Part shown: positions 21,365 through 32,799 of the stretch, one piece after another
Layout of the letters: each line of letters opens with the position of its first letter
Numbering within the stretch: the first letter of the stretch is position 1
Source of the DNA: Hypericum androsaemum
Taxonomy: Eukaryota; Streptophyta; Magnoliopsida; Malpighiales; Hypericaceae
Direction: 5' to 3'
Assembly: GCA_963995505.1 (NCBI GenBank)
Contig: OZ023180.1
Span: forward strand, 8,591,263 to 8,655,262
Length of the DNA: 64,000 nt
Notes under the pieces: model-generated
What the model was told of the DNA's origin: nothing
The model's input: only the letters and a program-made list of their open reading frames with translations
Databases searched by the model: none
Program-made: the position numbers and the translations under genes

Positions 21365-22275
21365 TTCCCCCACTCTTGAAAAGGATTTGCCCTCAAATCC
21401 TTGCATCCGTCATGCTTTTGCCAACTCACAACCATGCTGGTGCAAGATGAACTCTTTGAACGTCGTGGCTGCACGTGATACCTTCCTTTCCAACAGAACA
21501 AGTACTTCGATCTTAAAGAATCTGAAGTCATCTCCAACTCAAAAGCAAAAGCCCTACTAATCCGTTTAAGCCTTTCTTTGAACTTCAAACTATTCCAGAT
21601 GTTGATCAACGATGAACCTCCAACATAATTAAACTCGTCCACACCTAAGAAGTCAATATGTTCAACATGTAAATCAGGAGACATGTAAGATATGGGTTGG
21701 ACATCTTCCTTGTCAACTAAAACAACAAGTTCTTCTTGTTCACCATCAATAGCAGTTAAGCACTTCTTCATATGAACAACATCCACCAATTCTGATTCAT
21801 TGAACAAATCTCTCAAGTAAAGAAGTGACATGGCATGGTCATCAAAACATTCTCCATCGAACAAGTCAATAGAATATTCACCAAATTCCTCCCATGTCAA
21901 AACCTCTTCTTCAACAATCACTTCAGGTGTAACCTCCAAATCGTCAGAACTACATACCTTCCCCTCAATGTCGTGCTTAGTGTTAATGGTGTTCTCCCTC
22001 TTTCCATTGACTTCTCCAACAAAATTAGCTCCTGAATTCTTCTCATCTTTGACCCTCATCCTCCTTTGCTGAATTTGTCTTCCGCTACAGACATAAGGAA
22101 CATCATGTATCCTCTCTTGTTTGCACACTATCCGGTCCACCTTTTCGCTGAGCTTCTTGACCTCCGTTCTTATTATATGCCTCATCCCACTAAGAAGGGC
22201 GTCCATAAACGTGTGTGGATCACCAACCAATGGTGCAACACCTTCAAAGGATCTTCTTGAGTAGTTATAAGACAT
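21160..22275 (-). CDS. Array unit 6: 371-aa protein
   Basis: The frame is intact. It is intermediate in type: FQEWG and MEQQ as in units 2, 4 and 5, but TAIDG as in units 7-11. Confidence 0.8.
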   Translation of the reverse strand: MSYNYSRRSFEGVAPLVGDPHTFMDALLSGMRHIIRTEVKKLSEKVDRIVCKQERIHDVPYVCSGRQIQQRRMRVKDEKNSGANFVGEVNGKRENTINTKHDIEGKVCSSDDLEVTPEVIVEEEVLTWEEFGEYSIDLFDGECFDDHAMSLLYLRDLFNESELVDVVHMKKCLTAIDGEQEELVVLVDKEDVQPISYMSPDLHVEHIDFLGVDEFNYVGGSSLINIWNSLKFKERLKRISRAFAFELEMTSDSLRSKYLFCWKGRYHVQPRRSKSSSCTSMVVSWQKHDGCKDLRANPFQEWGNDVNTSTMEQQDPQPVRVPLGPITRARAKTLQAELNGLIPRIWTTTSSCKPVDVHAKPMHVIGVVLEA

Positions 22276-22533
22276 TATTGCAGATTCTCTTTTTTTCTAC
22301 TTTCAACTTTTCTTTTCTTTTTTTTTTTGATTTTTTTTCAGCCTTTTTTCTTCATCTTTTCTTGGCTGCCTTCTTCTCTACCTTTCTTTTTTTTTGGAAT
22401 TTTTTTCCTCTTTTTTATTATTTTTCTTTCTCCAACAGAGAATACAATAAGAATAACGAACTAAAAACTAATGATAAAAAAAAACGAAATTTAAAGATAG
22501 ATGATCTGAAGTAACCTAGGCTCTGATACCAAA

Positions 22534-23272
22534 TGATATGAATCCCGTCAGGAACTCGCACCAACTCGGACCGTCTACTTTAGGATGATGGTTGATCTTG
22601 ACCCGTCGCTTTGCGCCTTGCACCGAACCTTAGTGTTGGTTAACTTTGACCCGTAGCAATGGTGAGAACGCGAACCTTGATCTTGAATCGAAATACGCCA
22701 CAAACGGAGATGGGAATTCCGTTTGATAAGTACAAACGCCCTAGCTAAGCAATCCAGCCCGCAAGAACAACAAGAGTATCAAAGACTCACGAATTTTCTT
22801 ATGCCAAAAGGTGTGTCCTTTATTGAATTCGTGGCCTCCTTTAAATAGAGGTTAAAACTGACTTGGATAGACTCCAAAGTCAACAAGATAAGTTCTGAAG
22901 AGCTTCAAACTTATCCAACTACCTAAACTAGTTCTAAAACGAATGTTTATCCTAAGAATTGAAAAATACAATCATTATCCACTATTGGATAACTCTTATT
23001 CCTAAAAAGTTATAAAAAGTTTGGATAACTCTTATTCCTAAAAAGTAGGAATCTTGGTTCTACTCCTTTAGGCTTCCAAAACAACTCCAATCACGTGCAT
23101 GGGCTTTGCATGGACGTCCACGGGCTTACACGAACTGGTTGTAGTCCAAATCCTTGGAATTAATCCGTTGAGCTCAGCTTGAAGCGTCTTTGCTCTTGCT
23201 CTTGTGATTGGTCCTAGTGGAACTCGAACTGGTTGTGGGTCTTGTTGCTCCATAGTGGACGTGTTCACATCA
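22534..23272 (-). repeat. Array LTR 7
   Basis: The LTR is 739 bp. It carries ggtcctagtgg, shared with LTRs 8 and 10 (others have ggtccaagtgg). Confidence 0.93.
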
Positions 23273-24183
23273 TTCCCCCCCTCTTGAAAAGGATTTGCCC
23301 TCAAATCCTTGCATCCGTCATGCTTTTGCCAACTCACAACCATGCTGGTGCAAGATGAACTCTTTGAACGTCGTGGCTGCACGTGATACCTTCCTTTCCA
23401 ACAGAACAAGTACTTCGATCTTAAAGAATCTGAAGTCATCTCCAACTCAAAAGCAAAAGCCCTACTAATCCGTTTAAGCCTTTCTTTGAACTTCAAACTA
23501 TTCCAGATGTTGATTAACGATGAACCTCCAACATAATTAAACTCGTCCACACCTAAGAAGTCAATATGTTCAACATGTAAATCAGGAGACATGTAAGATA
23601 TGGGTTGGACATCTTCCTTGTCAACTAAAACAACAAGTTCTTCTTGTTCACCATCAATAGCAGTTAAGCACTTCTTCATATGAACAACATCCACCAATTC
23701 TGATTCATTGAACAAATCTCTCAAGTAAAGAAGTGACATGGCATGGTCATCAAAACATTCTCCATCGAACAAGTCAATAGAATATTCACCAAATTCCTCC
23801 CATGTCAAAACCTCTTCTTCAACAATCACTTCAGGTGTAACCTCCAAATCGTCAGAACTACATACCTTCCCCTCAATGTCGTGCTTAGTGTTAATGGTGT
23901 TCTCCCTATTTCCATTGACTTCTCCAACAAAATTAGCTCCTGAATTCTTCTCATCTTTGACCCTCATCCTCCTTTGCTAAATTTGTCTTCCGCTACAGAC
24001 ATAAGGAACATCATGTATCCTCTCTTGTTTGCACACTATCCGGTCCACCTTTTCGCTGAGCTTCTTGACCTCCGTTCTTATTATATGCCTCATCCCACTA
24101 AGAAGGGCGTCCATAAACGTGTGTGGATCACCAACCAATGGTGCAACACCTTCAAAGGATCTTCTTGAGTAGTTATAAGACAT
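23068..24183 (-). pseudogene. Array unit 7: 371-aa protein with a nonsense codon
   Basis: A single C-to-T change in sense turns CAG into TAG at 23977-23979, after residue 68 (SGRQI*). The rest (299 codons from Met at 23967) stays in frame through the LTR tail. It also has VNGNREN instead of VNGKREN. Confidence 0.85.
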
Positions 24184-24439
24184 TATTGCAGATTCTCTTT
24201 TTTTCTACTTTCAACTTTTCTTTTCTTTTTTTTTGATTTTTTTTCAGCCTTCTTTCTTCATCTTTTCTTGGCTGCCTTCTTCTCTACCTTTCTTTTTTTT
24301 TGGAATTTTTTTCCTCTTTTTTATTATTTTTCTTTCTCCAACAGAGAATACAATAAGAATAACGAACTAAAAACTAATGATAAAAAAAAACGAAATTTAA
24401 AGATAGATGATCTGAAGTAACCTAGGCTCTGATACCAAA

Positions 24440-25178
24440 TGATATGAATCCCGTCAGGAACTCGCACCAACTCGGACCGTCTACTTTAGGATGATGGTTG
24501 ATCTTGACCCGTCGCTTTGCGCCTTGCACCGAACCTTAGTGTTGGTTAACTTTGACCCGTAGCAATGGTGAGAACGCGAACCTTGATCTTGAATCGAAAT
24601 ACGCCACAAACGGAGATGGGAATTCCGTTTGATAAGTACAAACGCCCTAGCTAAGCAATCCAGCCCGCAAGAACAACAAGAGTATCAAAGACTCACGAAT
24701 TTTCTTATGCCAAAAGGTGTGTCCTTTATTGAATTCGTGGCCTCCTTTAAATAGAGGTTAAAACTGACTTGGATAGACTCCAAAGTCAACAAGATAAGTT
24801 CTGAAGAGCTTCAAACTTATCCAACTACCTAAACTAGTTCTAAAACGAATGCTTATCCTAAGAATTGAAAAATACAATCATTATCCACTATTGGATAACT
24901 CTTATTCCTAAAAAGTTATAAAAAGTTTGGATAACTCTTATTCCTAAAAAGTAGGAATCTTGGTTCTACTCCTTTAGGCTTCCAAAACAACTCCAATCAC
25001 GTGAATGGGCTTTGCATGGACGTCCACGGGCTTACACGAACTGGTTGTAGTCCAAATCCTTGGAATTAATCCGTTGAGCTCAGCTTGAAGCGTCTTTGCT
25101 CTTGCCCTTGTGATTGGTCCTAGTGGAACTCGAACTGGTTGTGGGTCTTGTTGCTCCATAGTGGACGTGTTCACATCA
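24440..25178 (-). repeat. Array LTR 8
   Basis: The LTR is 739 bp. It carries gaatgcttatcc (most LTRs have gaatgtttatcc) and cctagtgg; LTR 10 has closely related variants. Confidence 0.93.
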
Positions 25179-26089
25179 TTCCCCCCCTCTTGAAAAGGAT
25201 TTGCCCTCAAATCCTTGCATCCGTCATGCTTTTGCCAACTCACAACCATGCTGGTGCAAGATGAACTCTTTGAACGTCGTGGCTGCACGTGATACCTTCC
25301 TTTCCAACAGAACAAGTACTTCGATCTTAAAGAATCTGAAGTCATCTCCAACTCAAAAGCAAAAGCCCTACTAATCCGTTTAAGCCTTTCTTTGAACTTC
25401 AAACTATTCCAGATGTTGATCAACGATGAACCTCCAACATAATTAAACTCGTCCACACCTAAGAAGTCAATATGTTCAACATGTAAATCAGGAGACATGT
25501 AAGATATGGGTTGGACATCTTCCTTGTCAACTAAAACAACAAGTTCTTCTTGTTCACCATCAATAGCAGTTAAGCACTTCTTCATATGAACAACATCCAC
25601 CAATTCTGATTCATTGAACAAATCTCTCAAGTAAAGAAGTGACATGGCATGGTCATCAAAACATTCTCCATCGAACAAGTCAATAGAATATTCACCAAAT
25701 TCCTCCCATGTCAAAACCTCTTCTTCAACAATCACTTCAGGTGTAACCTCCAAATCGTCAGAACTACATACCTTCCCCTCAATGTCGTGCTTAGTGTTAA
25801 TGGTGTTCTCCCTCTTTCCATTGACTTCTCCAACAAAATTAGCTCCTGAATTCTTCTCATCTTTGACCCTCATCCTCCTTTGCTGAATTTGTCTTCCGCT
25901 ACAGACATAAGGAACATCATGTATCCTCTCTTGTTTGCACACTATCCGGTCCACCTTTTCGCTGAGCTTCTTGACCTCCGTTCTTATTATATGCCTCATC
26001 CCACTAAGAAGGGCGTCCATAAACGTGTGTGGATCACCAACCAATGGTGCAACACCTTCAAAGGATCTTCTTGAGTAGTTATAAGACAT
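24974..26089 (-). CDS. Array unit 8: 371-aa protein
   Basis: The frame is intact. Variants: GEYS, TAIDG, FQEGG, MEQQ, and KPIHV in the LTR-encoded tail. Confidence 0.8.
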   Translation of the reverse strand: MSYNYSRRSFEGVAPLVGDPHTFMDALLSGMRHIIRTEVKKLSEKVDRIVCKQERIHDVPYVCSGRQIQQRRMRVKDEKNSGANFVGEVNGKRENTINTKHDIEGKVCSSDDLEVTPEVIVEEEVLTWEEFGEYSIDLFDGECFDDHAMSLLYLRDLFNESELVDVVHMKKCLTAIDGEQEELVVLVDKEDVQPISYMSPDLHVEHIDFLGVDEFNYVGGSSLINIWNSLKFKERLKRISRAFAFELEMTSDSLRSKYLFCWKGRYHVQPRRSKSSSCTSMVVSWQKHDGCKDLRANPFQEGGNDVNTSTMEQQDPQPVRVPLGPITRARAKTLQAELNGLIPRIWTTTSSCKPVDVHAKPIHVIGVVLEA

Positions 26090-26344
26090 TATTGCAGATT
26101 CTCTTTTTTTCTACTTTCAACTTTTCTTTTCTTTTTTTTTGATTTTTTTTCAGCCTTCTTTCTTCATCTTTTCTTGGCTGCCTTCTTCTCTATCTTTCTT
26201 TTTTTTTGGAATTTTTTTCCTCTTTTTTATTATTTTTCTTTCTCCAACAGAGAATACAATAAGAATAACGAACTAAAAACTAATGATAAAAAAAACGAAA
26301 TTTAAAGATAGATGATCTGAAGTAACCTAGGCTCTGATACCAAA

Positions 26345-27083
26345 TGATATGAATCCCGTCAGGAACTCGCACCAACTCGGACCGTCTACTTTAGGATGAT
26401 GGTTGATCTTGACCCGTCGCTTTGCGCCTTGCACCGAACCTTAGTGTTGGTTAACTTTGACCCGTAGCAATGGTGAGAACGCGAACCTTGATCTTGAATC
26501 GAAATACGCCACAAACGGAGATGGGAATTCCGTTTGATAAGTACAAACGCCCTAGCTAAGCAATCCAGCCCGCAAGAACAACAAGAGTATCAAAGACTCA
26601 CGAATTTTCTTATGCCAAAAGGTGTGTCCTTTATTGAATTCGTGGCCTCCTTTAAATAGAGGTTAAAACTGACTTGGATAGACTCCAAAGTCAACAAGAT
26701 AAGTTCTGAAGAGCTTCAAACTTATCCAACTACCTAAACTAGTTCTAAAACGAATGTTTATCCTAAGAATTGAAAAATACAATCATTATCCACTATTGGA
26801 TAACTCTTATTCCTAAAAAGTTATAAAAAGTTTGGATAACTCTTATTCCTAAAAAGTAGGAATCTTGGTTCTACTCCTTTAGGCTTCCAAAACAACTCCA
26901 ATCACGTGTATGGGCTTTGCATGGACGTCCACGGGCTTACACGAACTGGTTGTAGTCCAAATCCTTGGAATTAATCCGTTGAGCTCAGCTTGAAGCGTCT
27001 TTGCTCTTGCTCTTGTGATTGGTCCAAGTGGAACTCGAACTGGTTGTGGGTCTTGTAGCTCCATAGTGGACGTGTTCACATCA
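26345..27083 (-). repeat. Array LTR 9
   Basis: The LTR is 739 bp. It carries cacgtgtatggg, shared with LTR 11. Confidence 0.93.
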
Positions 27084-27994
27084 TTCCCCCCCTCTTGAAA
27101 AGGATTTGCCCTCAAATCCTTGCATCCGTCATGCTTTTGCCAACTCACAACCATGCTGGTGCAAGATGAACTCTTTGAACGTCGTGGCTGCACGTGATAC
27201 CTTCCTTTCCAACAGAACAAGTACTTCGATCTTAAAGAATCTGAAGTCATCTCCAACTCAAAAGCAAAAGCCCTACTAATCCGTTTAAGCCTTTCTTTGA
27301 ACTTCAAACTATTCCAGATGTTGATCAACGATGAACCTCCAACATAATTAAACTCGTCCACACCTAAGAAGTCAATATGTTCAACATGTAAATCAGGAGA
27401 CATGTAAGATATGGGTTGGACATCTTCCTTGTCAACTAAAACAACAAGTTCTTCTTGTTCACCATCAATAGCAGTTAAGCACTTCTTCATATGAACAACA
27501 TCCACCAATTCTGATTCATTGAATAAATCTCTCAAGTAAAGAAGTGACATGGCATGGTCATCAAAACATTCTCCATCGAACAAGTCAATAGAATATTTAC
27601 CAAATTCCTCCCATGTCAAAACCTCTTCTTCAACAATCACTTCAGGTGTAACCTCCAAATCGTCAGAACTACATACCTTCCCCTCAATGTCGTGCTTAGT
27701 GTTAATGGTGTTCTCCCTCTTTCCATTGACTTCTCCAACAAAATTAGCTCCTGAATTCTTCTCATCTTTGACCCTCATCCTCCTTTGCTGAATTTGTCTT
27801 CCGCTACAGACATAAGGAACATCATGTATCCTCTCTTGTTTGCACACTATCCGGTCCACCTTTTCGCTGAGCTTCTTGACCTCCGTTCTTATTATATGCC
27901 TCATCCCACTAAGAAGGGCGTCCATAAACGTGTGTGGATCACCAACCAATGGTGCAACACCTTCAAAGGATCTTCTTGAGTAGTTATAAGACAT
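26879..27994 (-). CDS. Array unit 9: 371-aa protein
   Basis: The frame is intact. Variants: GKYS, FQEGG, MELQ, KPIHV, matching unit 11 rather than its neighbours. Confidence 0.8.
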   Translation of the reverse strand: MSYNYSRRSFEGVAPLVGDPHTFMDALLSGMRHIIRTEVKKLSEKVDRIVCKQERIHDVPYVCSGRQIQQRRMRVKDEKNSGANFVGEVNGKRENTINTKHDIEGKVCSSDDLEVTPEVIVEEEVLTWEEFGKYSIDLFDGECFDDHAMSLLYLRDLFNESELVDVVHMKKCLTAIDGEQEELVVLVDKEDVQPISYMSPDLHVEHIDFLGVDEFNYVGGSSLINIWNSLKFKERLKRISRAFAFELEMTSDSLRSKYLFCWKGRYHVQPRRSKSSSCTSMVVSWQKHDGCKDLRANPFQEGGNDVNTSTMELQDPQPVRVPLGPITRARAKTLQAELNGLIPRIWTTTSSCKPVDVHAKPIHVIGVVLEA

Positions 27995-28249
27995 TATTGC
28001 AGATTCTCTTTTTTTCTACTTTCAACTTTTCTTTTCTTTTTTTTGATTTTTTTTCAGCCTTCTTTCTTCATCTTTTCTTGGCTGCCTTCTTCTCTATCTT
28101 TCTTTTTTTTTGGAATTTTTTTCCTCTTTTTTATTTTTTTTCTTTCTCCAACAGAGAATACAATAAGAATAACGAACTAAAAACTAATGATAAAAAAAAA
28201 CGAAATTTAAAGATAGATGATCTGAAGTAACCTAGGCTCTGATACCAAA

Positions 28250-28988
28250 TGATATGAATCCCGTCAGGAACTCGCACCAACTCGGACCGTCTACTTTAGG
28301 ATGATGGTTGATCTTGACCCGTCGCTTTGCGCCTTGCACCGAACCTTAGTGTTGGTTAACTTTGACCCGTAGCAATGGTGAGAACGCGAACCTTGATCTT
28401 GAATCGAAATACGCCACAAACGGAGATGGGAATTCCGTTTGATAAGTACAAACGCCCTAGCTAAGCAATCCAGCCCGCAAGAACAACAAGAGTATCAAAG
28501 ACTCACGAATTTTCTTATGCCAAAAGGTGTGTCCTTTATTGAATTCGTGGCCTCCTTTAAATAGAGGTTAAAACTGACTTGGATAGACTCCAAAGTCAAC
28601 AAGATAAGTTCTGAAGAGCTTCAAACTTATCCAACTACCTAAACTAGTTCTAAAACGAATCCTTATCCTAAGAATTGAAAAATACAATCATTATCCACTA
28701 TTGGATAACTCTTATTCCTAAAAAGTTATAAAAAGTTTGGATAACTCTTATTCCTAAAAAGTAGGAATCTTGGTTCTACTCCTTTAGGCTTCCAAAACAA
28801 CTCCAATCACGTGCATGGGCTTTGCATGGACGTCCACGGGCTTACACGAACTGGTTGTAGTCCAAATCCTTGGAATTAATCCGTTGAGCTCAGCTTGAAG
28901 CGTCTTTGCTCTTGCTCTTGTGATTGGTCCTAGTGGAACTCGAACTGGTTGTGGGTCTTGTTGCTCCATAGTGGACGTGTTCACATCA
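28250..28988 (-). repeat. Array LTR 10
   Basis: The LTR is 739 bp. It carries gaatccttatcc and cctagtgg, closest to LTR 8. Confidence 0.93.
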
Positions 28989-29899
28989 TTCCCCCCCTCT
29001 TGAAAAGGATTTGCCCTCAAATCCTTGCATCCGTCATGCTTTTGCCAACTCACAACCATGCTGGTGCAAGATGAACTCTTTGAACGTCGTGGCTGCACGT
29101 GATACCTTCCTTTCCAACAGAACAAGTACTTCGATCTTAAAGAATCTGAAGTCATCTCCAACTCAAAAGCAAAAGCCCTACTAATCCGTTTAAGCCTTTC
29201 TTTGAACTTCAAACTATTCCAGATGTTGATCAACGATGAACCTCCAACATAATTAAACTCGTCCACACCTAAGAAGTCAATATGTTCAACATGTAAATCA
29301 GGAGACATGTAAGATATGGGTTGGACATCTTCCTTGTCAACTAAAACAACAAGTTCTTCTTGTTCACCATCAATAGCAGTTAAGCACTTCTTCATATGAA
29401 CAACATCCACCAATTCTGATTCATTGAACAAATCTCTCAAGTAAAGAAGTGACATGGCATGGTCATCAAAACATTCTCCATCGAACAAGTCAATAGAATA
29501 TTTACCAAATTCCTCCCATGTCAAAACCTCTTCTTCAACAATCACTTCAGGTGTAACCTCCAAATCGTCAGAACTACATACCTTCCCCTCAATGTCGTGC
29601 TTAGTGTTAATGGTGTTCTCCCTCTTTCCATTGACTTCTCCAACAAAATTAGCTCCTGAATTCTTCTCATCTTTGACCCTCATCCTCCTTTGCTGAATTT
29701 GTCTTCCACTACAGACATAAGGAACATCATGTATCCTCTCTTGTTTGCACACTATCCGGTCCACCTTTTCGCTGAGCTTCTTGACCTCCGTTCTTATTAT
29801 ATGCCTCATCCCACTAAGAAGGGCGTCCATAAACGTGTGTGGATCACCAACCAATGGTGCAACACCTTCAAAGGATCTTCTTGAGTAGTTATAAGACAT
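28784..29899 (-). CDS. Array unit 10: 371-aa protein
   Basis: The frame is intact. Variants: GKYS, TAIDG, FQEGG, MEQQ, KPMHV. Confidence 0.8.
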   Translation of the reverse strand: MSYNYSRRSFEGVAPLVGDPHTFMDALLSGMRHIIRTEVKKLSEKVDRIVCKQERIHDVPYVCSGRQIQQRRMRVKDEKNSGANFVGEVNGKRENTINTKHDIEGKVCSSDDLEVTPEVIVEEEVLTWEEFGKYSIDLFDGECFDDHAMSLLYLRDLFNESELVDVVHMKKCLTAIDGEQEELVVLVDKEDVQPISYMSPDLHVEHIDFLGVDEFNYVGGSSLINIWNSLKFKERLKRISRAFAFELEMTSDSLRSKYLFCWKGRYHVQPRRSKSSSCTSMVVSWQKHDGCKDLRANPFQEGGNDVNTSTMEQQDPQPVRVPLGPITRARAKTLQAELNGLIPRIWTTTSSCKPVDVHAKPMHVIGVVLEA

Positions 29900-30155
29900 T
29901 ATTGCAGATTCTCTTTTTTTCTACTTTCAACTTTTCTTTTCTTTTTTTTTGATTTTTTTTCAGCCTTCTTTCTTCATCTTTTCTTGGCTGCCTTCTTCTC
30001 TATCTTTCTTTTTTTTTGGAATTTTTTTCCTCTTTTTTATTATTTTTCTTTCTCCAACAGAGAATACAATAAGAATAACGAACTAAAAACTAATGATAAA
30101 AAAAAACGAAATTTAAAGATAGATGATCTGAAGTAACCTAGGCTCTGATACCAAA

Positions 30156-30894
30156 TGATATGAATCCCGTCAGGAACTCGCACCAACTCGGACCGTCTAC
30201 TTTAGGATGATGGTTGATCTTGACCCGTCGCTTTGCGCCTTGCACCGAACCTTAGTGTTGGTTAACTTTGACCCGTAGCAATGGTGAGAACGCGAACCTT
30301 GATCTTGAATCGAAATACGCCACAAACGGAGATGGGAATTCCGTTTGATAAGTACAAACGCCCTAGCTAAGCAATCCAGCCCGCAAGAACAACAAGAGTA
30401 TCAAAGACTCACGAATTTTCTTATGCCAAAAGGTGTGTCCTTTATTGAATTCGTGGCCTCCTTTAAATAGAGGTTAAAACTGACTTGGATAGACTCCAAA
30501 GTCAACAAGATAAGTTCTGAAGAGCTTCAAACTTATCCAACTACCTAAACTAGTTCTAAAACGAATGTTTATCCTAAGAATTGAAAAATACAATCATTAT
30601 CCACTATTGGATAACTCTTATTCCTAAAAAGTTATAAAAAGTTTGGATAACTCTTATTCCTAAAAAGTAGGAATCTTGGTTCTACTCCTTTAGGCTTCCA
30701 AAACAACTCCAATCACGTGTATGGGCTTTGCATGGACGTCCACGGGCTTACACGAACTGGTTGTAGTCCAAATCCTTGGAATTAATCCGTTGAGCTCAGC
30801 TTGAAGCGTCTTTGCTCTTGCTCTTGTGATTGGTCCAAGTGGAACTCGAACTGGTTGTGGGTCTTGTAGCTCCATAGTGGACGTGTTCACATCA
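30156..30894 (-). repeat. Array LTR 11
   Basis: The LTR is 739 bp. It carries cacgtgtatggg as in LTR 9. Confidence 0.93.
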
Positions 30895-31805
30895 TTCCCC
30901 CCCTCTTGAAAAGGATTTTCCCTCAAATCCTTGCATCCGTCATGCTTTTGCCAACTCACAACCATGCTGGTGCAAGATGAACTCTTTGAACGTCGTGGCT
31001 GCACGTGATACCTTCCTTTCCAACAGAACAAGTACTTCGATCTTAAAGAATCTGAAGTCATCTCCAACTCAAAAGCAAAAGCCCTACTAATCCGTTTAAG
31101 CCTTTCTTTGAACTTCAAACTATTCCAGATGTTGATCAACGATGAACCTCCAACATAATTAAACTCGTCCACACCTAAGAAGTCAATATGTTCAACATGT
31201 AAATCAGGAGACATGTAAGATATGGGTTGGACATCTTCCTTGTCAACTAAAACAACAAGTTCTTCTTGTTCACCATCAATAGCAGTTAAGCACTTCTTCA
31301 TATGAACAACATCCACCAATTCTGATTCATTGAACAAATCTCTCAAGTAAAGAAGTGACATGGCATGGTCATCAAAACATTCTCCATCGAACAAGTCAAT
31401 AGAATATTTACCAAATTCCTCCCATGTCAAAACCTCTTCTTCAACAATCACTTCAGGTGTAACCTCCAAATCGTCAGAACTACATACCTTCCCCTCAATG
31501 TCGTGCTTAGTGTTAATGGTGTTCTCCCTCTTTCCATTGACTTCTCCAACAAAATTAGCTCCTGAATTCTTCTCATCTTTGACCCTCATCCTCCTTTGCT
31601 GAATTTGTCTTCCGCTACAGACATAAGGAACATCATGTATCCTCTCTTGTTTGCACACTATCCGGTCCACCTTTTCGCTGAGCTTCTTGACCTCCGTTCT
31701 TATTATATGCCTCATCCCACTAAGAAGGGCGTCCATAAACGTGTGTGGATCACCAACCAATGGTGCAACACCTTCAAAGGATCTTCTTGAGTAGTTATAA
31801 GACAT
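30690..31805 (-). CDS. Array unit 11: 371-aa protein
   Basis: The frame is intact. Variants: GKYS, MELQ, KPIHV, and DLRENPFQ, the last shared with the outer element (other units have DLRANPFQ). Confidence 0.8.
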   Translation of the reverse strand: MSYNYSRRSFEGVAPLVGDPHTFMDALLSGMRHIIRTEVKKLSEKVDRIVCKQERIHDVPYVCSGRQIQQRRMRVKDEKNSGANFVGEVNGKRENTINTKHDIEGKVCSSDDLEVTPEVIVEEEVLTWEEFGKYSIDLFDGECFDDHAMSLLYLRDLFNESELVDVVHMKKCLTAIDGEQEELVVLVDKEDVQPISYMSPDLHVEHIDFLGVDEFNYVGGSSLINIWNSLKFKERLKRISRAFAFELEMTSDSLRSKYLFCWKGRYHVQPRRSKSSSCTSMVVSWQKHDGCKDLRENPFQEGGNDVNTSTMELQDPQPVRVPLGPITRARAKTLQAELNGLIPRIWTTTSSCKPVDVHAKPIHVIGVVLEA

Positions 31806-32060
31806 TATTGCAGATTCTCTTTTTTTCTACTTTCAACTTTTCTTTTCTTTTTTTTGATTTTTTTTCAGCCTTCTTTCTTCATCTTTTCTTGGCTGCCTTC
31901 TTCTCTATCTTTCTTTTTTTTTGGAATTTTTTTCCTCTTTTTTATTTTTTTTCTTTCTCCAACAGAGAATACAATAAGAATAACGAACTAAAAACTAATG
32001 ATAAAAAAAAACGAAATTTAAAGATAGATGATCTGAAGTAACCTAGGCTCTGATACCAAA

Positions 32061-32799
32061 TGATATGAATCCCGTCAGGAACTCGCACCAACTCGGACCG
32101 TCTACTTTAGGATGATGGTTGATCTTGACCCGTCGCTTTGCGCCTTGCACCGAACCTTAGTGTTGGTTAACTTTGACCCGTAGCAATGGTGAGAACGCGA
32201 ACCTTGATCTTGAATCGAAATACGCCACAAACGGAGATGGGAATTCCGTTTGATAAGTACAAACGCCCTAGCTAAGCAATCCAGCCCGCAAGAACAACAA
32301 GAGTATCAAAGACTCACGAATTTTCTTATGCCAAAAGGTGTGTCCTTTATTGAATTCGTGGCCTCCTTTAAATAGAGGTTAAAACTGACTTGGATAGACT
32401 CCAAAGTCAACAAGATAAGTTCTGAAGAGCTTCAAACTTATCCAACTACCTAAACTAGTTCTAAAACGAATGTTTATCCTAAGAATTGAAAAATACAATC
32501 ATTATCCACTATTGGATAACTCTTATTCCTAAAAAGTTATAAAAAGTTTGGATAACTCTTATTCCTAAAAAGTAGGAATCTTGGTTCTACTCCTTTAGGC
32601 TTCCAAAACAACTCCAATCACGTGCATGGGCTTTGCATGGACGTCCACGGGCTTACACGAACTGGTTGTAGTCCAAATCCTTGGAATTAATCCGTTGAGC
32701 TCGGCTTGAAGCGTCTTTGCTCTTGCTCTTGTGATTGGTCCAAGTGGAACTCGAACTGGTTGTGGGTCTTGTAGCTCCATAGTGGACGTGTTCACATCA
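32061..32799 (-). repeat. Array LTR 12 (5' end of the array in element orientation)
   Basis: The LTR is 739 bp, with edge ttcacatca at 32799 followed by the TSD GTGTT. It carries gctcggcttg where other LTRs have gctcagcttg. Confidence 0.93.

Larger units (their letters stand above)
10288..32799 (-). mobile_element. Tandem array: 12 LTRs and 11 internal regions of a non-autonomous Ty3-type element
   Basis: LTRs start at 10288, 12203, 14111, 16027, 18718, 20626, 22534, 24440, 26345, 28250, 30156 and 32061, all in minus orientation. Spacing is 1905-1916 bp, except 2691 where a C-type LTR lies inside unit 4. Every internal region has a polypurine tract on one side and a primer-binding site on the other, so each inner LTR serves two units. 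There is no TSD between units. The only TSD, GTGTT, flanks the whole array (10283-10287, 32800-32804). This fits one insertion followed by unequal LTR recombination, or insertion of a concatemer. Confidence 0.93.

Noticed and set aside
10288..32799. Regular repeat-spacer array, possible CRISPR or tandem gene cluster
   Set aside because: The repeats are 740-bp LTRs with TG...CA edges, and the spacers are 1.17-kb homologous internal regions with primer site and polypurine tract. This is retrotransposon structure, not a CRISPR or host gene family.
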